Shown piece after piece: positions 7,609-16,809 of a stretch of 48,643 nt of DNA. The first letter of the stretch is position 1; every line of letters begins with the position of its first letter. The DNA is taken from contig QCCU01000011.1 in the NCBI GenBank assembly GCA_003278855.1, forward strand, positions 1 through 48,643. Direction: 5' to 3'. This stretch comes from Prochlorococcus sp. AG-347-M23. Lineage in GTDB: Bacteria; Cyanobacteriota; Cyanobacteriia; PCC-6307; Cyanobiaceae. Below the pieces are notes generated by a model. It had not been told where the DNA came from and did not search any database. It worked only from the letters and a program-made list of their open reading frames with translations. The translations under genes were made by a program, and so were the position numbers.

Positions 7609-9192
7609 TTATTTTCGCCAATCATTAATATTAATATCTGGAAAAACTTTGTCTTCTTCCTCAATATCTTCAAGAAACTTTAAATTAATATTTGAATGAT
7701 TTTTAATCATTTCAACTATTTTCCAGAACCTGAACAAATGTCTTTCTATCCTTTCTTTTGCAAGCTCAGTTGTAGTTCCAGCTCTTAAGATAAAACTCCA
7801 ATCAGATGACTCAGAGAGGAGTAATTCTCTAGCTGCTTGCTTAAAAAGTCTTTGAGATAAGTCATTATTAAAATTTTTCGAGCATAACTCTACAAAAGTT
7901 GAGCCTGCTTTTGTGATCTCTGGAACAATCCATGCATTTGAATCATTAATCCAGTAATTATGGTAACCTCCTTGTCCCCAGCTTGATGGTGATGGATCGC
8001 AAATCTGTAGATTTGGCTTTTGAATTAAAAATTCTTTTAAATTTGTAAGCTTAATTGAATATTTACTAGAGTTTTTTAAAATATTTTCAATAAAAAAAGG
8101 TCCCTCATACCACCAATGACCAAATAACTCTGCATCAAATGGAGCTACCAATAAGGGCTTAAAGGAAGAGGATAATGATAATTTTTCTAATTGTTTGGAT
8201 CTAGCGAGAAGATAAGAATCAGCATGTTCTGAAACTTTCTTTTTGGCTTCATTTTCTAAGTAAAACGCCTTTTCACCTAGTGATGCCTTATCGTCTGTAA
8301 TCTTATGAAACTTCAACCCCAAAGGTCTTTTAGTTGAGATACCTTTCTTTTGGAGTTCGGAGATAGGTAATTCCCATCCCAAATCTTTATGAAATTCCCT
8401 ATAAACTTTGTCTCCCGGGAACCCGTCCTTTGCAGACCAAACAGGTAAAGTTGACTCACTATCTCTTCCAAAGAAGGCAACTCCTTTTTTCGAGCATATT
8501 GGAGCGTACACACCATATCTAGGCCTTGGTGTAGCGTTTAGAATGCCGTGACCATCTAGGATTGCATATCTAATTCCAGAATTAAACAGCATTTCATCTA
8601 AATTCTCATAATATGCACATTCAGGTAACCAAATGCCTAAAGGCTTAGTTCCCAAAATATTTTCATGATTCTTAATGGCTGTATTAATTTGTCCTTTAAC
8701 AGTTTCGGGATTCTCCCTTAAAATTGGCAAATATCCATGTGTAGCAGCGCAAGTAAGAATATCCAAATTTCCGGACTTATTTAAATCTCTAAATTTCTCA
8801 ATTAAATCTCCAGAACATTTTTGCCAAAACAAATATTTGTCATTTAGATTATTCATTAAAAATGCAGAAGCATTTTTCTCTTCTTTTGGCAACTCGTTTA
8901 AGAAATCTTTTCTTGTTTCAATCCAGCTTAGGAATGTTTCTTGAATATTTTTATTATTTAGAAGTGATAATAATGTAGGAGACAAACTAATAGTAAGTTT
9001 GGTATTTAAAGGATTTTCATTTTTGGAAGATTCTATTGATTGAAGTAGTGGTATATAACATTCCAAAATTGCCTGAAATAACCAATCCTCTTCTAAGGAG
9101 TTTTTTTCATTTTTCCTGACATAAGGTAGATGAGCATGTAAAACTATCGCTAACTGGCCTAAAACATTATTTTTAGAGTATTGCCCATTCAT
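7609..9192 (-). CDS. GH57 family 1,4-alpha-glucan branching enzyme
   Basis: A 527-residue glycoside hydrolase family 57 protein with the DUF1957 C-terminal helical domain. The N-terminal strand LAIVLHAHLPYVRK carries the conserved HxHxP. The nucleophile is Glu191 in GIWLPECAYY and the acid/base is Asp353 in PFDAELFGHWWYEGP. These positions and spacing are nearly the same as in characterised GH57 branching enzymes from Thermus and Thermococcus (Glu183/Asp354 in the latter). It should add alpha-1,6 branches to glycogen in the cytoplasm. malQ, another glucan enzyme, is 16 kb away in the same window. The family also includes amylopullulanases and 4-alpha-glucanotransferases, but the DUF1957 layout favours branching. 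Divergent from leuA. Confidence 0.85.
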   Translation of the reverse strand: MNGQYSKNNVLGQLAIVLHAHLPYVRKNEKNSLEEDWLFQAILECYIPLLQSIESSKNENPLNTKLTISLSPTLLSLLNNKNIQETFLSWIETRKDFLNELPKEEKNASAFLMNNLNDKYLFWQKCSGDLIEKFRDLNKSGNLDILTCAATHGYLPILRENPETVKGQINTAIKNHENILGTKPLGIWLPECAYYENLDEMLFNSGIRYAILDGHGILNATPRPRYGVYAPICSKKGVAFFGRDSESTLPVWSAKDGFPGDKVYREFHKDLGWELPISELQKKGISTKRPLGLKFHKITDDKASLGEKAFYLENEAKKKVSEHADSYLLARSKQLEKLSLSSSFKPLLVAPFDAELFGHWWYEGPFFIENILKNSSKYSIKLTNLKEFLIQKPNLQICDPSPSSWGQGGYHNYWINDSNAWIVPEITKAGSTFVELCSKNFNNDLSQRLFKQAARELLLSESSDWSFILRAGTTTELAKERIERHLFRFWKIVEMIKNHSNINLKFLEDIEEEDKVFPDININDWRK

Positions 9193-9268
9193 ACTTTTGA
9201 ATTTATGACTATAGTTCTATAAAAAATCGAAATTATTTTTTATAAAAAGAATGCTTTAACCCTAAAAG

Positions 9269-9305
9269 AATACTTTAAAAATTTAAGTATTTTATTTTTT
9301 TTTTT
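9269..9305 (+). other. AT-rich hairpin followed by an 11-T tract in the GH57-leuA spacer
   Basis: AATACTT (9269-9275) and AAGTATT (9285-9291) can pair across a nine-base loop; after TTTA a run of 11 T follows (9295-9305). The shape is terminator-like on the plus strand, but the stem has a single G:C pair and no plus-strand gene precedes it. It could be the end of a very short transcript or just low-complexity DNA. The rest of this 224-base divergent spacer shows nothing clear beyond a TAAGAT box about 30 bases before leuA. Confidence 0.25.
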
Positions 9306-9416
9306 AGAATTTTAATCAATATTATTTAAGTTATAAACTTTCAGCAAATTTTTATTGAACTAAATCTAGTCAAATTTTTTTTATTAGCTTAAGATGGATT
9401 TAGGTAATTCCCGCTG

Positions 9417-11057
9417 ATGTCAAAAGATCCTGGAAGAATTTTGATATTTGATACAACTCTTCGAGATGGAGAGCAATCTCCTGGTGCCAGTCTAAATCTC
9501 GAAGAAAAACTTGCTATCGCCCATCAATTAGCAAGATTAGGAGTAGATGTTATTGAAGCTGGATTCCCTTTCGCAAGTCCTGGAGATTTTAAAGCTGTTA
9601 ATAAAATTGCTAATGCAGTAGGGAAAGAAAATGGCCCCATAATATGCGGTTTAGCTAGAGCGTCCAAAGGGGATATAAAAGCATGCTACGAAGCAGTAAG
9701 TCCAGCTCCCAAGAAAAGAATACATACTTTTATTGCTACAAGTGATATTCATCTTAAACACAAACTTAAAAAATCCAGAAAAGATGTTCTTCAAATAGTT
9801 CCAGAAATGGTTAATTATGCAAAATCATTAGTTGATGATATTGAGTTTTCTTGTGAAGATGCTTCTAGGAGTGATCCTGAATTTTTATACGAAGTGATTC
9901 AACTAGCAATTTCTGCAGGAGCGACAACAATAAATATCCCTGATACTGTTGGATTTACAACCCCTAGTGAATTTGGCAACCTAATTGCCGATATAAATAA
10001 AAATGTTCCAAATATTGATGAGGCAGTAATCTCGGTTCATGGTCATAATGATTTGGGTTTAGCAGTAGCCAATTTTCTTGAAGCAGTAAAAAATGGAGCA
10101 AGACAACTAGAATGTACTATTAATGGAATTGGGGAAAGAGCAGGGAATGCCTCTCTAGAAGAATTAGTAATGGCACTTCATGTTAGGAAAAGTTTTTTTA
10201 ATGGTTTTTTCAAAAGAAATCCAGATTCCCCAACTCCTCTTACGGCTATAAGAACAGAAGAGATAACAAAAACCTCTAGACTGGTTTCTAACCTAACTGG
10301 AATGACAGTACAACCTAATAAAGCAATTGTAGGAGCCAACGCTTTTGCACACGAGTCAGGCATTCATCAGGATGGGGTTTTAAAAAATAGACTAACTTAC
10401 GAAATTATCGATGCAAAAACTGTTGGTTTGAGTGACAACAAAATATCTTTAGGGAAACTTAGTGGAAGAAGTGCTGTAAGAGCAAGATTAGAAGAGATGG
10501 GATATGACTTGAGCCGAGAAGATTTAAATGATGCTTTTGCTCGTTTTAAGGATTTAGCTGACAGGAAAAGAGAAATTACTGATAGAGACTTAGAAGCAAT
10601 TGTTAGTGAGCAAGTTCAGCTCCCAGAAGCTAAATTTCAATTAAGTCTTGTACAAGTAAGTTGTGGTAACGCCTCTAAACCTACTGCCACCATTTCGCTT
10701 CTAAACACGGAAGATAATAGTGAGGATACTGCTGTATCAATAGGGACTGGACCAGTTGATGCTGTATGCGAGGCTTTAAATAAATTAGCTAAAGTTCCTA
10801 ATGAATTAATTGAATTTTCTGTTAAGTCGGTAACAGAAGGAATTGATGCTTTAGGAGAAGTAACCATAAGAATAAGAAGGGATAATAAAATATATTCTGG
10901 TCATTCTGCTGATACAGATGTTGTAGTTGCAGCAGCAAATGCTTACGTTAATGCTTTAAATAGACTTGTATTTTCTGAGAAAAAAAATTCAATTCATCCA
11001 CAATTTGATAATTTAGAGAATTCTGATAATAAATTTCTTTCTAACCCTACAAATTAA
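9417..11057 (+). CDS. leuA: 2-isopropylmalate synthase
   Basis: A 546-residue enzyme that condenses acetyl-CoA with 2-oxoisovalerate to give 2-isopropylmalate, the first committed step of leucine synthesis. The DRE-TIM metallolyase signature [13 protein letters not shown] is at about 16-28, the metal-binding [12 protein letters not shown] near 206-217, and [13 protein letters not shown] follows. The C-terminal part (about 400-520) is the LeuA regulatory domain that binds leucine, ending in [24 protein letters not shown]. The length is typical of the bacterial type II form with feedback domain. No leader peptide with leucine codons is visible upstream. The gene stands alone; the nearest plus-strand neighbour is 82 bases downstream. 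Confidence 0.96.
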   Translation: MSKDPGRILIFDTTLRDGEQSPGASLNLEEKLAIAHQLARLGVDVIEAGFPFASPGDFKAVNKIANAVGKENGPIICGLARASKGDIKACYEAVSPAPKKRIHTFIATSDIHLKHKLKKSRKDVLQIVPEMVNYAKSLVDDIEFSCEDASRSDPEFLYEVIQLAISAGATTINIPDTVGFTTPSEFGNLIADINKNVPNIDEAVISVHGHNDLGLAVANFLEAVKNGARQLECTINGIGERAGNASLEELVMALHVRKSFFNGFFKRNPDSPTPLTAIRTEEITKTSRLVSNLTGMTVQPNKAIVGANAFAHESGIHQDGVLKNRLTYEIIDAKTVGLSDNKISLGKLSGRSAVRARLEEMGYDLSREDLNDAFARFKDLADRKREITDRDLEAIVSEQVQLPEAKFQLSLVQVSCGNASKPTATISLLNTEDNSEDTAVSIGTGPVDAVCEALNKLAKVPNELIEFSVKSVTEGIDALGEVTIRIRRDNKIYSGHSADTDVVVAAANAYVNALNRLVFSEKKNSIHPQFDNLENSDNKFLSNPTN

Positions 11058-11139
11058 ATTATTTTCTTTGGATTATTAAGTAGCGTTAAAAAATAGTCTC
11101 TTAATACTGTAGATTAAATTAATAGTAAAGCAGTAAATA

Positions 11140-11532
11140 ATGAGAGAAAGGGTACTTGGATATTGGGCACTTTCATGGGTTGGCTTAATCGGCAATATAA
11201 TTGCACTTCCGATAATCGCATTAATAATAAGTTATGGGCCTCCCCTAAAAGTTGCGAATATAACTCTTGCCATTAGTCTTGGATGGCCTGCCGCAATTGT
11301 GGGAATAGTTTCTTCAGCCGCTCTTTTAGCAGAGAGAAAATGGGGAGTAACCTTAACTTTGGTCTCTTTATCAATGGTGATTTCTGGTATGGGTCCTTAT
11401 TCAATTGTAAGGCTCATAACTCTTAAAGACATTTATGGAGTTGGTGGGTTTACTCTTTTAACAACATTATTAAGTACATTAGCTCTTCTTTATTGGTGTA
11501 ACCCGAAACATAGAAGAAGTATTAGGTTATAA
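11140..11532 (+). CDS. Conserved hypothetical integral membrane protein
   Basis: A 130-residue hydrophobic protein with four likely transmembrane helices (about residues 9-31, 37-65, 72-90 and 99-120) and a basic C-terminus NPKHRRSIRL. A cytoplasmic arginine/tryptophan loop (ERKWG) lies between the second and third helices. I do not recognise the family by function; it looks like a small cyanobacterial conserved membrane protein. The gene sits between leuA and a membrane HD phosphohydrolase on the opposite strand, with a nine-base convergent spacer. The context gives no clear role. Confidence 0.75.
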   Translation: MRERVLGYWALSWVGLIGNIIALPIIALIISYGPPLKVANITLAISLGWPAAIVGIVSSAALLAERKWGVTLTLVSLSMVISGMGPYSIVRLITLKDIYGVGGFTLLTTLLSTLALLYWCNPKHRRSIRL

Positions 11533-11541
11533 AATTGAAAA

Positions 11542-13014
11542 TTAAGAGAAGGTATTATTCTTGCTAGTTGGATACTGAATTCTTCTGTGTCTAATTCTTT
11601 TCCATACATTCAAGAATGCCCTTTTAATTAGAAAAATTTCTCCTTTCGATAAATTACTATCATCTAATTGCCCATCTTTTTTACGCGAGTAGATAATATT
11701 AGAAATCGTTTCCAAAGCTTCTTTATCAGATGCATTAATATTCATAGCTCTTAGTGCTGCTTCACATCCATCAGCAAGCATTAAAATAGCTGTCTCTTTG
11801 GACTGAGGAATAGGCCCTCTATATCTAAAATAATATTCATTAATGTCGAGATTTTTTTCTTTAGCTTTTTGAAAAAAATATCCCATTTTAAGGGTACCTT
11901 GATGTTCAGGAATAAAATTAGCTATCAGTTTAGGAAGTCTATTTTTTCTTGCAAATTTCAATCCCTCATCAACGTGAGCCTGTAATACTTTTGCACTTTT
12001 AATCGGATCATCCAATTCGTCATGCGGATTTTTTGAACCATCCTGATTCTCAATAAACCAGTTAGGTGCATGTAATTTGCCAACATCATGATATAACGCT
12101 CCAGTTTTAATTAAATCAATATCACCGCCGATCATTCTTGTAGCTTCTTCAGCTAAACCACATATAAGTAAGGTATGTTCAAAAGTGCCAGGAGCTTCTA
12201 GAGACAATCTTCTAATTAAAGGATTCTCCTTATCAGCCAATTCGAGTAATCTTGCTTTTGTTAACAATCCGAATATCGATTCAAAAATTGGAATAAATAA
12301 GATTGTAAAAAGCATAGCTATCGCCAATAGCAAGGAATCAGAAAATATATCCCCATTCGCCAAAACAAAATCTTGCTCATAAGTAATAGATATTTTATCT
12401 TTACCTATCAATATCCATTGACTGAAGAACGATCCTATGGGAACAAAAATTGATAGTTGAAGTAACTGAGCTCTACTTCTTATTCTTCCTCCAAGAAGAG
12501 ATACTACTGAAGCAAAAACTAATAAAATAAAAAATATATTGTTATTGATAACGATTTCTGGGTCAGGCCAAATAAAACTTGCTATTGATACCCAAGCTAA
12601 AGCTGTAACGCTTCCCATTCCTTGAGATATTATTAATGCCGGTGGAATTATCATAGCTAATGGACTTATGGTTGATGCTAAGGCTAATTTCGTAACTTGT
12701 ACTGCTAAAAGAAGAGTGATGATCAAGAAGATCTGTCTTGATGAAATTGTGGGATTCTCTTTTTTTGAAACTAAAATCAAAACTCCGGAACTAATAAGTA
12801 TTTCAGTAAAGGTCAAAAACCAAGAAAAAATATCTTCGATATATAAAGGCGAGATAAGAAGTAACTTATAAGAAGAAATTATTGATATTAAAATGCATAT
12901 TAAAAAAATTATGAGATTATCTATTCTTGAAATTTTAATTGGTTGTTTTACTGGGACTTGACTTCGCCTCCAAAGATAAAACAATTTTTTTAAGGTAGTT
13001 ATGATGTTTTGCAC
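11542..13014 (-). CDS. 7TM-HD family membrane phosphohydrolase, candidate c-di-AMP phosphodiesterase (PgpH-like)
   Basis: A 490-residue protein. About residues 32-250 hold seven or eight hydrophobic helices; the cytoplasmic HD domain runs from about 270 to 470. Metal-binding residues are visible in the family order: His280 (GTFEHTLL), His309-Asp310 (ALYHDVGK), His347, His371 (PEHQGT) and Asp415 (MLADGCEA). This layout is that of the 7TMR-HD group, whose best-known member, Listeria PgpH, hydrolyses c-di-AMP to pApA. PgpH has a large extracellular 7TMR-HDED sensor; here only one short leader of about 30 residues precedes the helices, so that sensor is absent. A diadenylate cyclase (cdaA) is encoded 25 kb away. 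The start is GTG at 13014. Substrate is an inference from the family. Confidence 0.8.
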   Translation of the reverse strand: MQNIITTLKKLFYLWRRSQVPVKQPIKISRIDNLIIFLICILISIISSYKLLLISPLYIEDIFSWFLTFTEILISSGVLILVSKKENPTISSRQIFLIITLLLAVQVTKLALASTISPLAMIIPPALIISQGMGSVTALAWVSIASFIWPDPEIVINNNIFFILLVFASVVSLLGGRIRSRAQLLQLSIFVPIGSFFSQWILIGKDKISITYEQDFVLANGDIFSDSLLLAIAMLFTILFIPIFESIFGLLTKARLLELADKENPLIRRLSLEAPGTFEHTLLICGLAEEATRMIGGDIDLIKTGALYHDVGKLHAPNWFIENQDGSKNPHDELDDPIKSAKVLQAHVDEGLKFARKNRLPKLIANFIPEHQGTLKMGYFFQKAKEKNLDINEYYFRYRGPIPQSKETAILMLADGCEAALRAMNINASDKEALETISNIIYSRKKDGQLDDSNLSKGEIFLIKRAFLNVWKRIRHRRIQYPTSKNNTFS

Positions 13015-13019
13015 AGAAT

Positions 13020-13033
13020 ATAGATAAATCTAT
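13020..13033. repeat. 14-base inverted repeat between the HD-phosphohydrolase gene and folD
   Basis: ATAGAT AA ATCTAT, a perfect 14-base palindrome, begins six bases upstream of the GTG start of the HD-domain gene in the 75-base divergent spacer. It could be an operator half-site pair, but short AT palindromes are common in this composition. Confidence 0.3.
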
Positions 13034-13089
13034 TTGAATAATTTTAAAATTATAGGCATGCTAGGTGTAAAAAGGAGATGTTTTTCTAA

Positions 13090-13986
13090 ATGTCATTAAA
13101 ATTAGACGGTAAAAAATTATCTCTTGAAATTGAAGAAAGATTAACTGAATATATCTCAAGTAATAAAATAATTGCAAAAAGGGCTCCCGGTCTAGCCGTA
13201 ATAAGAATAGGTGAAGACCCCGCGAGTGGTGTTTACGTTAAAAACAAGGAAAAAGCATGTTCAAGGATTGGAATAAAGAGCTTTATCTTTCATCTAAAAG
13301 ATAGTGTAGAGCAAAAAGACGTTGAAGAATTAATAATCAAACTTAATTCTGATAAGGATATTGATGGAATGTTACTTCAACTTCCCATCCCAAAGAAGTT
13401 TGACGAGCAAAAACTGATCAGTCATATTAATCCAAGCAAAGATGTAGATGGACTAAATGAGATAAATATCGGCAAACTAGTAAAAAATGAGCCTGCTATG
13501 AGATCTTGCACACCAGCAGGAATTATTAATTTATTAAGATCCCAAAATATTACAATCGAAGGTAAGAAAATTGTTGTCATAGGAAGAAGTTTGCTTGTTG
13601 GGAAACCCCTATCTCTTATGTTGTTGAACCTAAATGGCACGGTAACAATTACTCACTCTAAAACAATAAATTTGAATAAAATTTGTAGAGAAGCCGACAT
13701 TCTAATTGCCGCTGCAGGAAAACCCAACCTTATAGATTCGAGTTTTGTAAAAGAAGGAGCAATAATTGTTGATGTAGGAATACATAGATTAAAAAGTTCC
13801 GATAAAAATCAAACCAGATTATGTGGCGATGTATTATTAGAAGATGTCATTTCTAAAGTATTTGCATACACACCTGTACCAGGGGGTGTTGGACCAATGA
13901 CAGTAACAATGTTACTTGTAAATACTATTTTTAGCTGGCAAAAACAATTTGGTTTATCATCAACTCTTAATGACCTTTTGCCATAA
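13090..13986 (+). CDS. folD: Bifunctional methylenetetrahydrofolate dehydrogenase/methenyltetrahydrofolate cyclohydrolase
   Basis: A 298-residue FolD, which interconverts 5,10-methylene-, 5,10-methenyl- and 10-formyl-THF with NADP. Visible signatures are [16 protein letters not shown] (catalytic Lys in the YVxxK motif, about residues 50-56), [14 protein letters not shown], the NADP-binding [13 protein letters not shown] and the C-terminal [15 protein letters not shown]. The length is typical. AAGGAG lies 12 bases before the ATG, a rather long spacing. crtE follows after 36 bases and the DUF212 gene after that, so folD-crtE-DUF212 probably form one transcript without an obvious metabolic link. 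Confidence 0.96.
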   Translation: MSLKLDGKKLSLEIEERLTEYISSNKIIAKRAPGLAVIRIGEDPASGVYVKNKEKACSRIGIKSFIFHLKDSVEQKDVEELIIKLNSDKDIDGMLLQLPIPKKFDEQKLISHINPSKDVDGLNEINIGKLVKNEPAMRSCTPAGIINLLRSQNITIEGKKIVVIGRSLLVGKPLSLMLLNLNGTVTITHSKTINLNKICREADILIAAAGKPNLIDSSFVKEGAIIVDVGIHRLKSSDKNQTRLCGDVLLEDVISKVFAYTPVPGGVGPMTVTMLLVNTIFSWQKQFGLSSTLNDLLP

Positions 13987-14022
13987 AATCCAAGATGAAT
14001 TTTTTTTTTATGAAGGTATAAA

Positions 14023-14925
14023 ATGACTGAAGTTATAAATAGTATTTCTGATTTTGAAAAATATCTTGAAAACACAAAAAAGGTTGTAGAAGAAGCACTT
14101 GATTTTTCCTTGGGCCCTGAGAACCCAGAAATATTAAGAGAATCAATGAGATATTCCCTCTTAGCTGGAGGTAAAAGAATACGTCCAATTTTATGTTTAG
14201 CTTCTTGCTCACTGGCTGGAGGAGAACCCTCTCTTGCAGTTCCTACTGCGGTAGCAATAGAAATGATCCATACAATGTCCTTGATTCATGATGATTTGCC
14301 CGCCATGGATAATGATGACTTGAGAAGAGGTAGGCCAACAAATCACAAAGTATATGGAGATGCAATTGCTATTCTTGCAGGCGATGCTTTATTAACGAGG
14401 GCCTTTGAAATGGTCTCTTTAAGAAGCCCAGGAGTCGATTCAAATAAATTATTAAATGTAGTTGGCGAATTATCCCTAGTTGCTGGCGCACCAGGCCTAG
14501 TCGGAGGACAAGTTGTTGATTTGGAATGCGAAGGCAAAGAAGTCGACCTTGAAACTCTCGAATATATCCATCTTCACAAGACTGGGGCTTTATTAAAGGC
14601 CTGCGTTAGAACAGGTGCAATGATCGCAGGAGCCAACGAAAAACTATTGCAAGCTCTGACAACATATGCAGAGGGAATTGGTTTAGCCTTCCAAATAATA
14701 GATGATATTCTTGATTTAACTTCCAGCAGTGAAAAGCTTGGTAAGACTGCCGGCAAAGATCTTTTAGCTGACAAAACTACTTACCCTAAATTACTTGGAA
14801 TGGAAGAGTCAAAGAAAAGAGCATTTGATTTAGTTGAAAAAGCAAAAAAAGCAATTGAACCTTGGGGCGCAGATGCAAAGTATTTAATATCGTTAGCCGA
14901 CTTTATTACAAATAGAGACAGTTAA
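14023..14925 (+). CDS. crtE: Geranylgeranyl diphosphate synthase (CrtE/IspA-type polyprenyl synthase)
   Basis: A 300-residue trans-isoprenyl diphosphate synthase. The first aspartate-rich motif is DDLPAMD (Asp90, Asp91, Asp96) followed by [17 protein letters not shown], and the second is IIDDILD near residues 228-234. KRIRP at 51-55 binds the diphosphate. The first motif is the long DDx4D version used by type II FPP synthases and bacterial/plant GGPP synthases. In cyanobacteria this single enzyme makes GGPP for chlorophyll phytyl tails, carotenoids and quinone side chains. A carotenoid cyclase gene is 7 kb upstream. Product length (C15 or C20) cannot be fixed by eye; GGPP is the family expectation. 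Confidence 0.9.
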   Translation: MTEVINSISDFEKYLENTKKVVEEALDFSLGPENPEILRESMRYSLLAGGKRIRPILCLASCSLAGGEPSLAVPTAVAIEMIHTMSLIHDDLPAMDNDDLRRGRPTNHKVYGDAIAILAGDALLTRAFEMVSLRSPGVDSNKLLNVVGELSLVAGAPGLVGGQVVDLECEGKEVDLETLEYIHLHKTGALLKACVRTGAMIAGANEKLLQALTTYAEGIGLAFQIIDDILDLTSSSEKLGKTAGKDLLADKTTYPKLLGMEESKKRAFDLVEKAKKAIEPWGADAKYLISLADFITNRDS

Positions 14926-14938
14926 TTATTTTTAATTT

Positions 14939-15418
14939 ATGTCTGAGTTTTTTTCCTTTTTTAATAATTCAGTTCTTTTCTGGAGCTTATTATCTTGTTT
15001 GTTAGCTCAATTTTTTAAAATTCTATTCAATTTCTTTTCAACTGGAGAGATAAGATTTGGAATTATGTTCGAGACGGGTGGCATGCCATCGAGTCATTCC
15101 GCCTTAATAACTGGCGCTTCATCTGGAATAGGTTATGAATTAGGATTTGATAGCTCAATATTCGCATTATCAGTTGCTGTAGCACTAATAGTTATGTATG
15201 ACGCAAGTGGCGTTCGAAAATCAGCTGGAATTCAAGCTGCAGAAATTAATAAACTATCAAAAAAACTAGACCCTCAATCTGAATTATTGTTAAAAGAAAC
15301 CCTGGGTCATACGAAAATTGAGGTCTTGGTGGGGAGTCTTCTAGGACCATTAATCACTTTGCCTGGAATGTTTTTTTTAGGTGCTCCTCTCAAAATATTT
15401 GATTTGATAATAAATTAA
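14939..15418 (+). CDS. Divergent PAP2 family (DUF212) membrane protein
   Basis: A 159-residue membrane protein with the signature GGMPSSHSALITGASSGIGYE (about residues 43-63) and VMYDASGVRKSAGIQAAEIN, which defines the acid-phosphatase/vanadium-haloperoxidase-related DUF212 family. PSSH and the following helices resemble PAP2 phosphatases, which act on lipid phosphates, but the full PAP2 triad is not evident. Four hydrophobic helices are visible. It follows crtE by 13 bases; a role on prenyl or lipid phosphates is possible but unproven. Its TAA stop shares the palindrome TTAA (15415-15418) with the stop of the converging cobB gene. Confidence 0.82.
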   Translation: MSEFFSFFNNSVLFWSLLSCLLAQFFKILFNFFSTGEIRFGIMFETGGMPSSHSALITGASSGIGYELGFDSSIFALSVAVALIVMYDASGVRKSAGIQAAEINKLSKKLDPQSELLLKETLGHTKIEVLVGSLLGPLITLPGMFFLGAPLKIFDLIIN

Positions 15419-16806
15419 GAATACTTTGAAAAAGTAATTTGGGTGGCCTCTATAAAGTTTTTTGCGACTTTTGGAGAGCTTGGCCAATGTAAGTGAATCC
15501 AACTTGCATGTAATTTTTCATCAAAAAAGCCTTCATTTTTGTATTCGGTTTTCCAAGATTTAATTTTCCATGGGGAAGAAAGGTTCTTCTGATACTTAAC
15601 TTTTCCAGAATCAAGTTCAGATAAATTATCTTCAATTTCCCAATAATGAAATTCATGTCCTCTAATTAATTGATTTTGTTTAATGATTGGAGTATCTTCT
15701 AAACCCTTAATGTATCTATAACCTACTGAAAGTTTACTTTTTTTTGATCTAAAAGGCAGAATACCACTCATTTTATGAGTATTACCATTTTCATCTTTTA
15801 TGAAATCTCCTAAAATCATCATCCCTCCACACTCAGCATATATAAATCCATTTTTGCGGAATTTCCTTAACGAATTTAAGCTTTTTGTAGAGCTGCTTAT
15901 ATGATCAGCATATTTTTCAGGGAACCCACCAGGAATAATTAAAGAAGAAGCCTCTTTAGGTATTTCTTCATCATCATAAATACTCCATGAAATCAATGGT
16001 ATACCTATTTCACTCAAAAACTCCTTAGTTTCAGGGTATTGAAAATGAAAGATTTTATCCTCTGCAATTGCGATAGGTTTACTTTTGTATATTTTAAGAT
16101 CTTTAAAATTGAAAGAATTAAACATTTTCTTTTGAGGAGATTTCAGGAATTTAATAAGAGAAAATATATCGAGATTTCTTTCGGCGAAACTTGCAAAATA
16201 ATCAACATCAATTTCTTTTCCATTATCTAACGGAGATATCAAACCTAAATTAGCTTTGTTTAAAGTTATTTTTGAATCAGATGGTAAAAAACCAAGAATT
16301 TCGATATCTTCATTTTTAAAAACTTCTTTGATTAATTTTTTATGTCTATCTGAATTAACGTTGTTAAATATAATTCCTGCTATTGACAACTCACTATCGA
16401 AATCTATAAAACCTTGAATAGTCGCCAAAAGAGAAGCTACTTGACCTCTAGCATTAACAATAAAAATTATTGGAGCATTGAGAAGTTTAGAGATATTTGC
16501 TGTGCTGGAATAGGTTGTTGACCCTAGTCCATCAAACAGACCCATTGCTCCTTCAATTAACGAGAATTCATATTTCAAAGAATGTTTAAAAAAACTTTCT
16601 TGAACCCATTCCTCACCACTCAAAAAAATATCTAAATTCCTGCAAATAGGTTGACCAATTGAGCTAAGTTGTTGTTGATCAAGATAATCTGGGCCAACCT
16701 TGAAAGTTTGTATCTTTATACCTTTTGAGAACGCCCAACAAGATAGCAAAAGAGATAATGTAGTTTTACCGCTATCAGTTGAAGGAGAAGATATTACACA
16801 AGACAT
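15415..16806 (-). CDS. cobB: Cobyrinic acid a,c-diamide synthase
   Basis: A 463-residue ATP-dependent amidase of B12 synthesis, converting (hydrogeno)cobyrinic acid to the a,c-diamide with glutamine as nitrogen source. The N-terminal P-loop is SSPSTDSGKTTLSLLL (residues 6-21). The C-terminal glutamine amidotransferase domain has the nucleophile in YAECGGMMIL (Cys near 325) and a late RGHEFHYWEIE motif. The size matches CbiA/CobB. It is the third gene of the zwf-opcA-cobB run, three bases after opcA, so it is very likely co-transcribed with the oxidative pentose phosphate genes. Prochlorococcus makes pseudocobalamin, so this gene fits that pathway; no other cobalamin gene is in the window. Confidence 0.92.
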   Translation of the reverse strand: MSCVISSPSTDSGKTTLSLLLSCWAFSKGIKIQTFKVGPDYLDQQQLSSIGQPICRNLDIFLSGEEWVQESFFKHSLKYEFSLIEGAMGLFDGLGSTTYSSTANISKLLNAPIIFIVNARGQVASLLATIQGFIDFDSELSIAGIIFNNVNSDRHKKLIKEVFKNEDIEILGFLPSDSKITLNKANLGLISPLDNGKEIDVDYFASFAERNLDIFSLIKFLKSPQKKMFNSFNFKDLKIYKSKPIAIAEDKIFHFQYPETKEFLSEIGIPLISWSIYDDEEIPKEASSLIIPGGFPEKYADHISSSTKSLNSLRKFRKNGFIYAECGGMMILGDFIKDENGNTHKMSGILPFRSKKSKLSVGYRYIKGLEDTPIIKQNQLIRGHEFHYWEIEDNLSELDSGKVKYQKNLSSPWKIKSWKTEYKNEGFFDEKLHASWIHLHWPSSPKVAKNFIEATQITFSKYS

Positions 16807-16809
16807 CTA

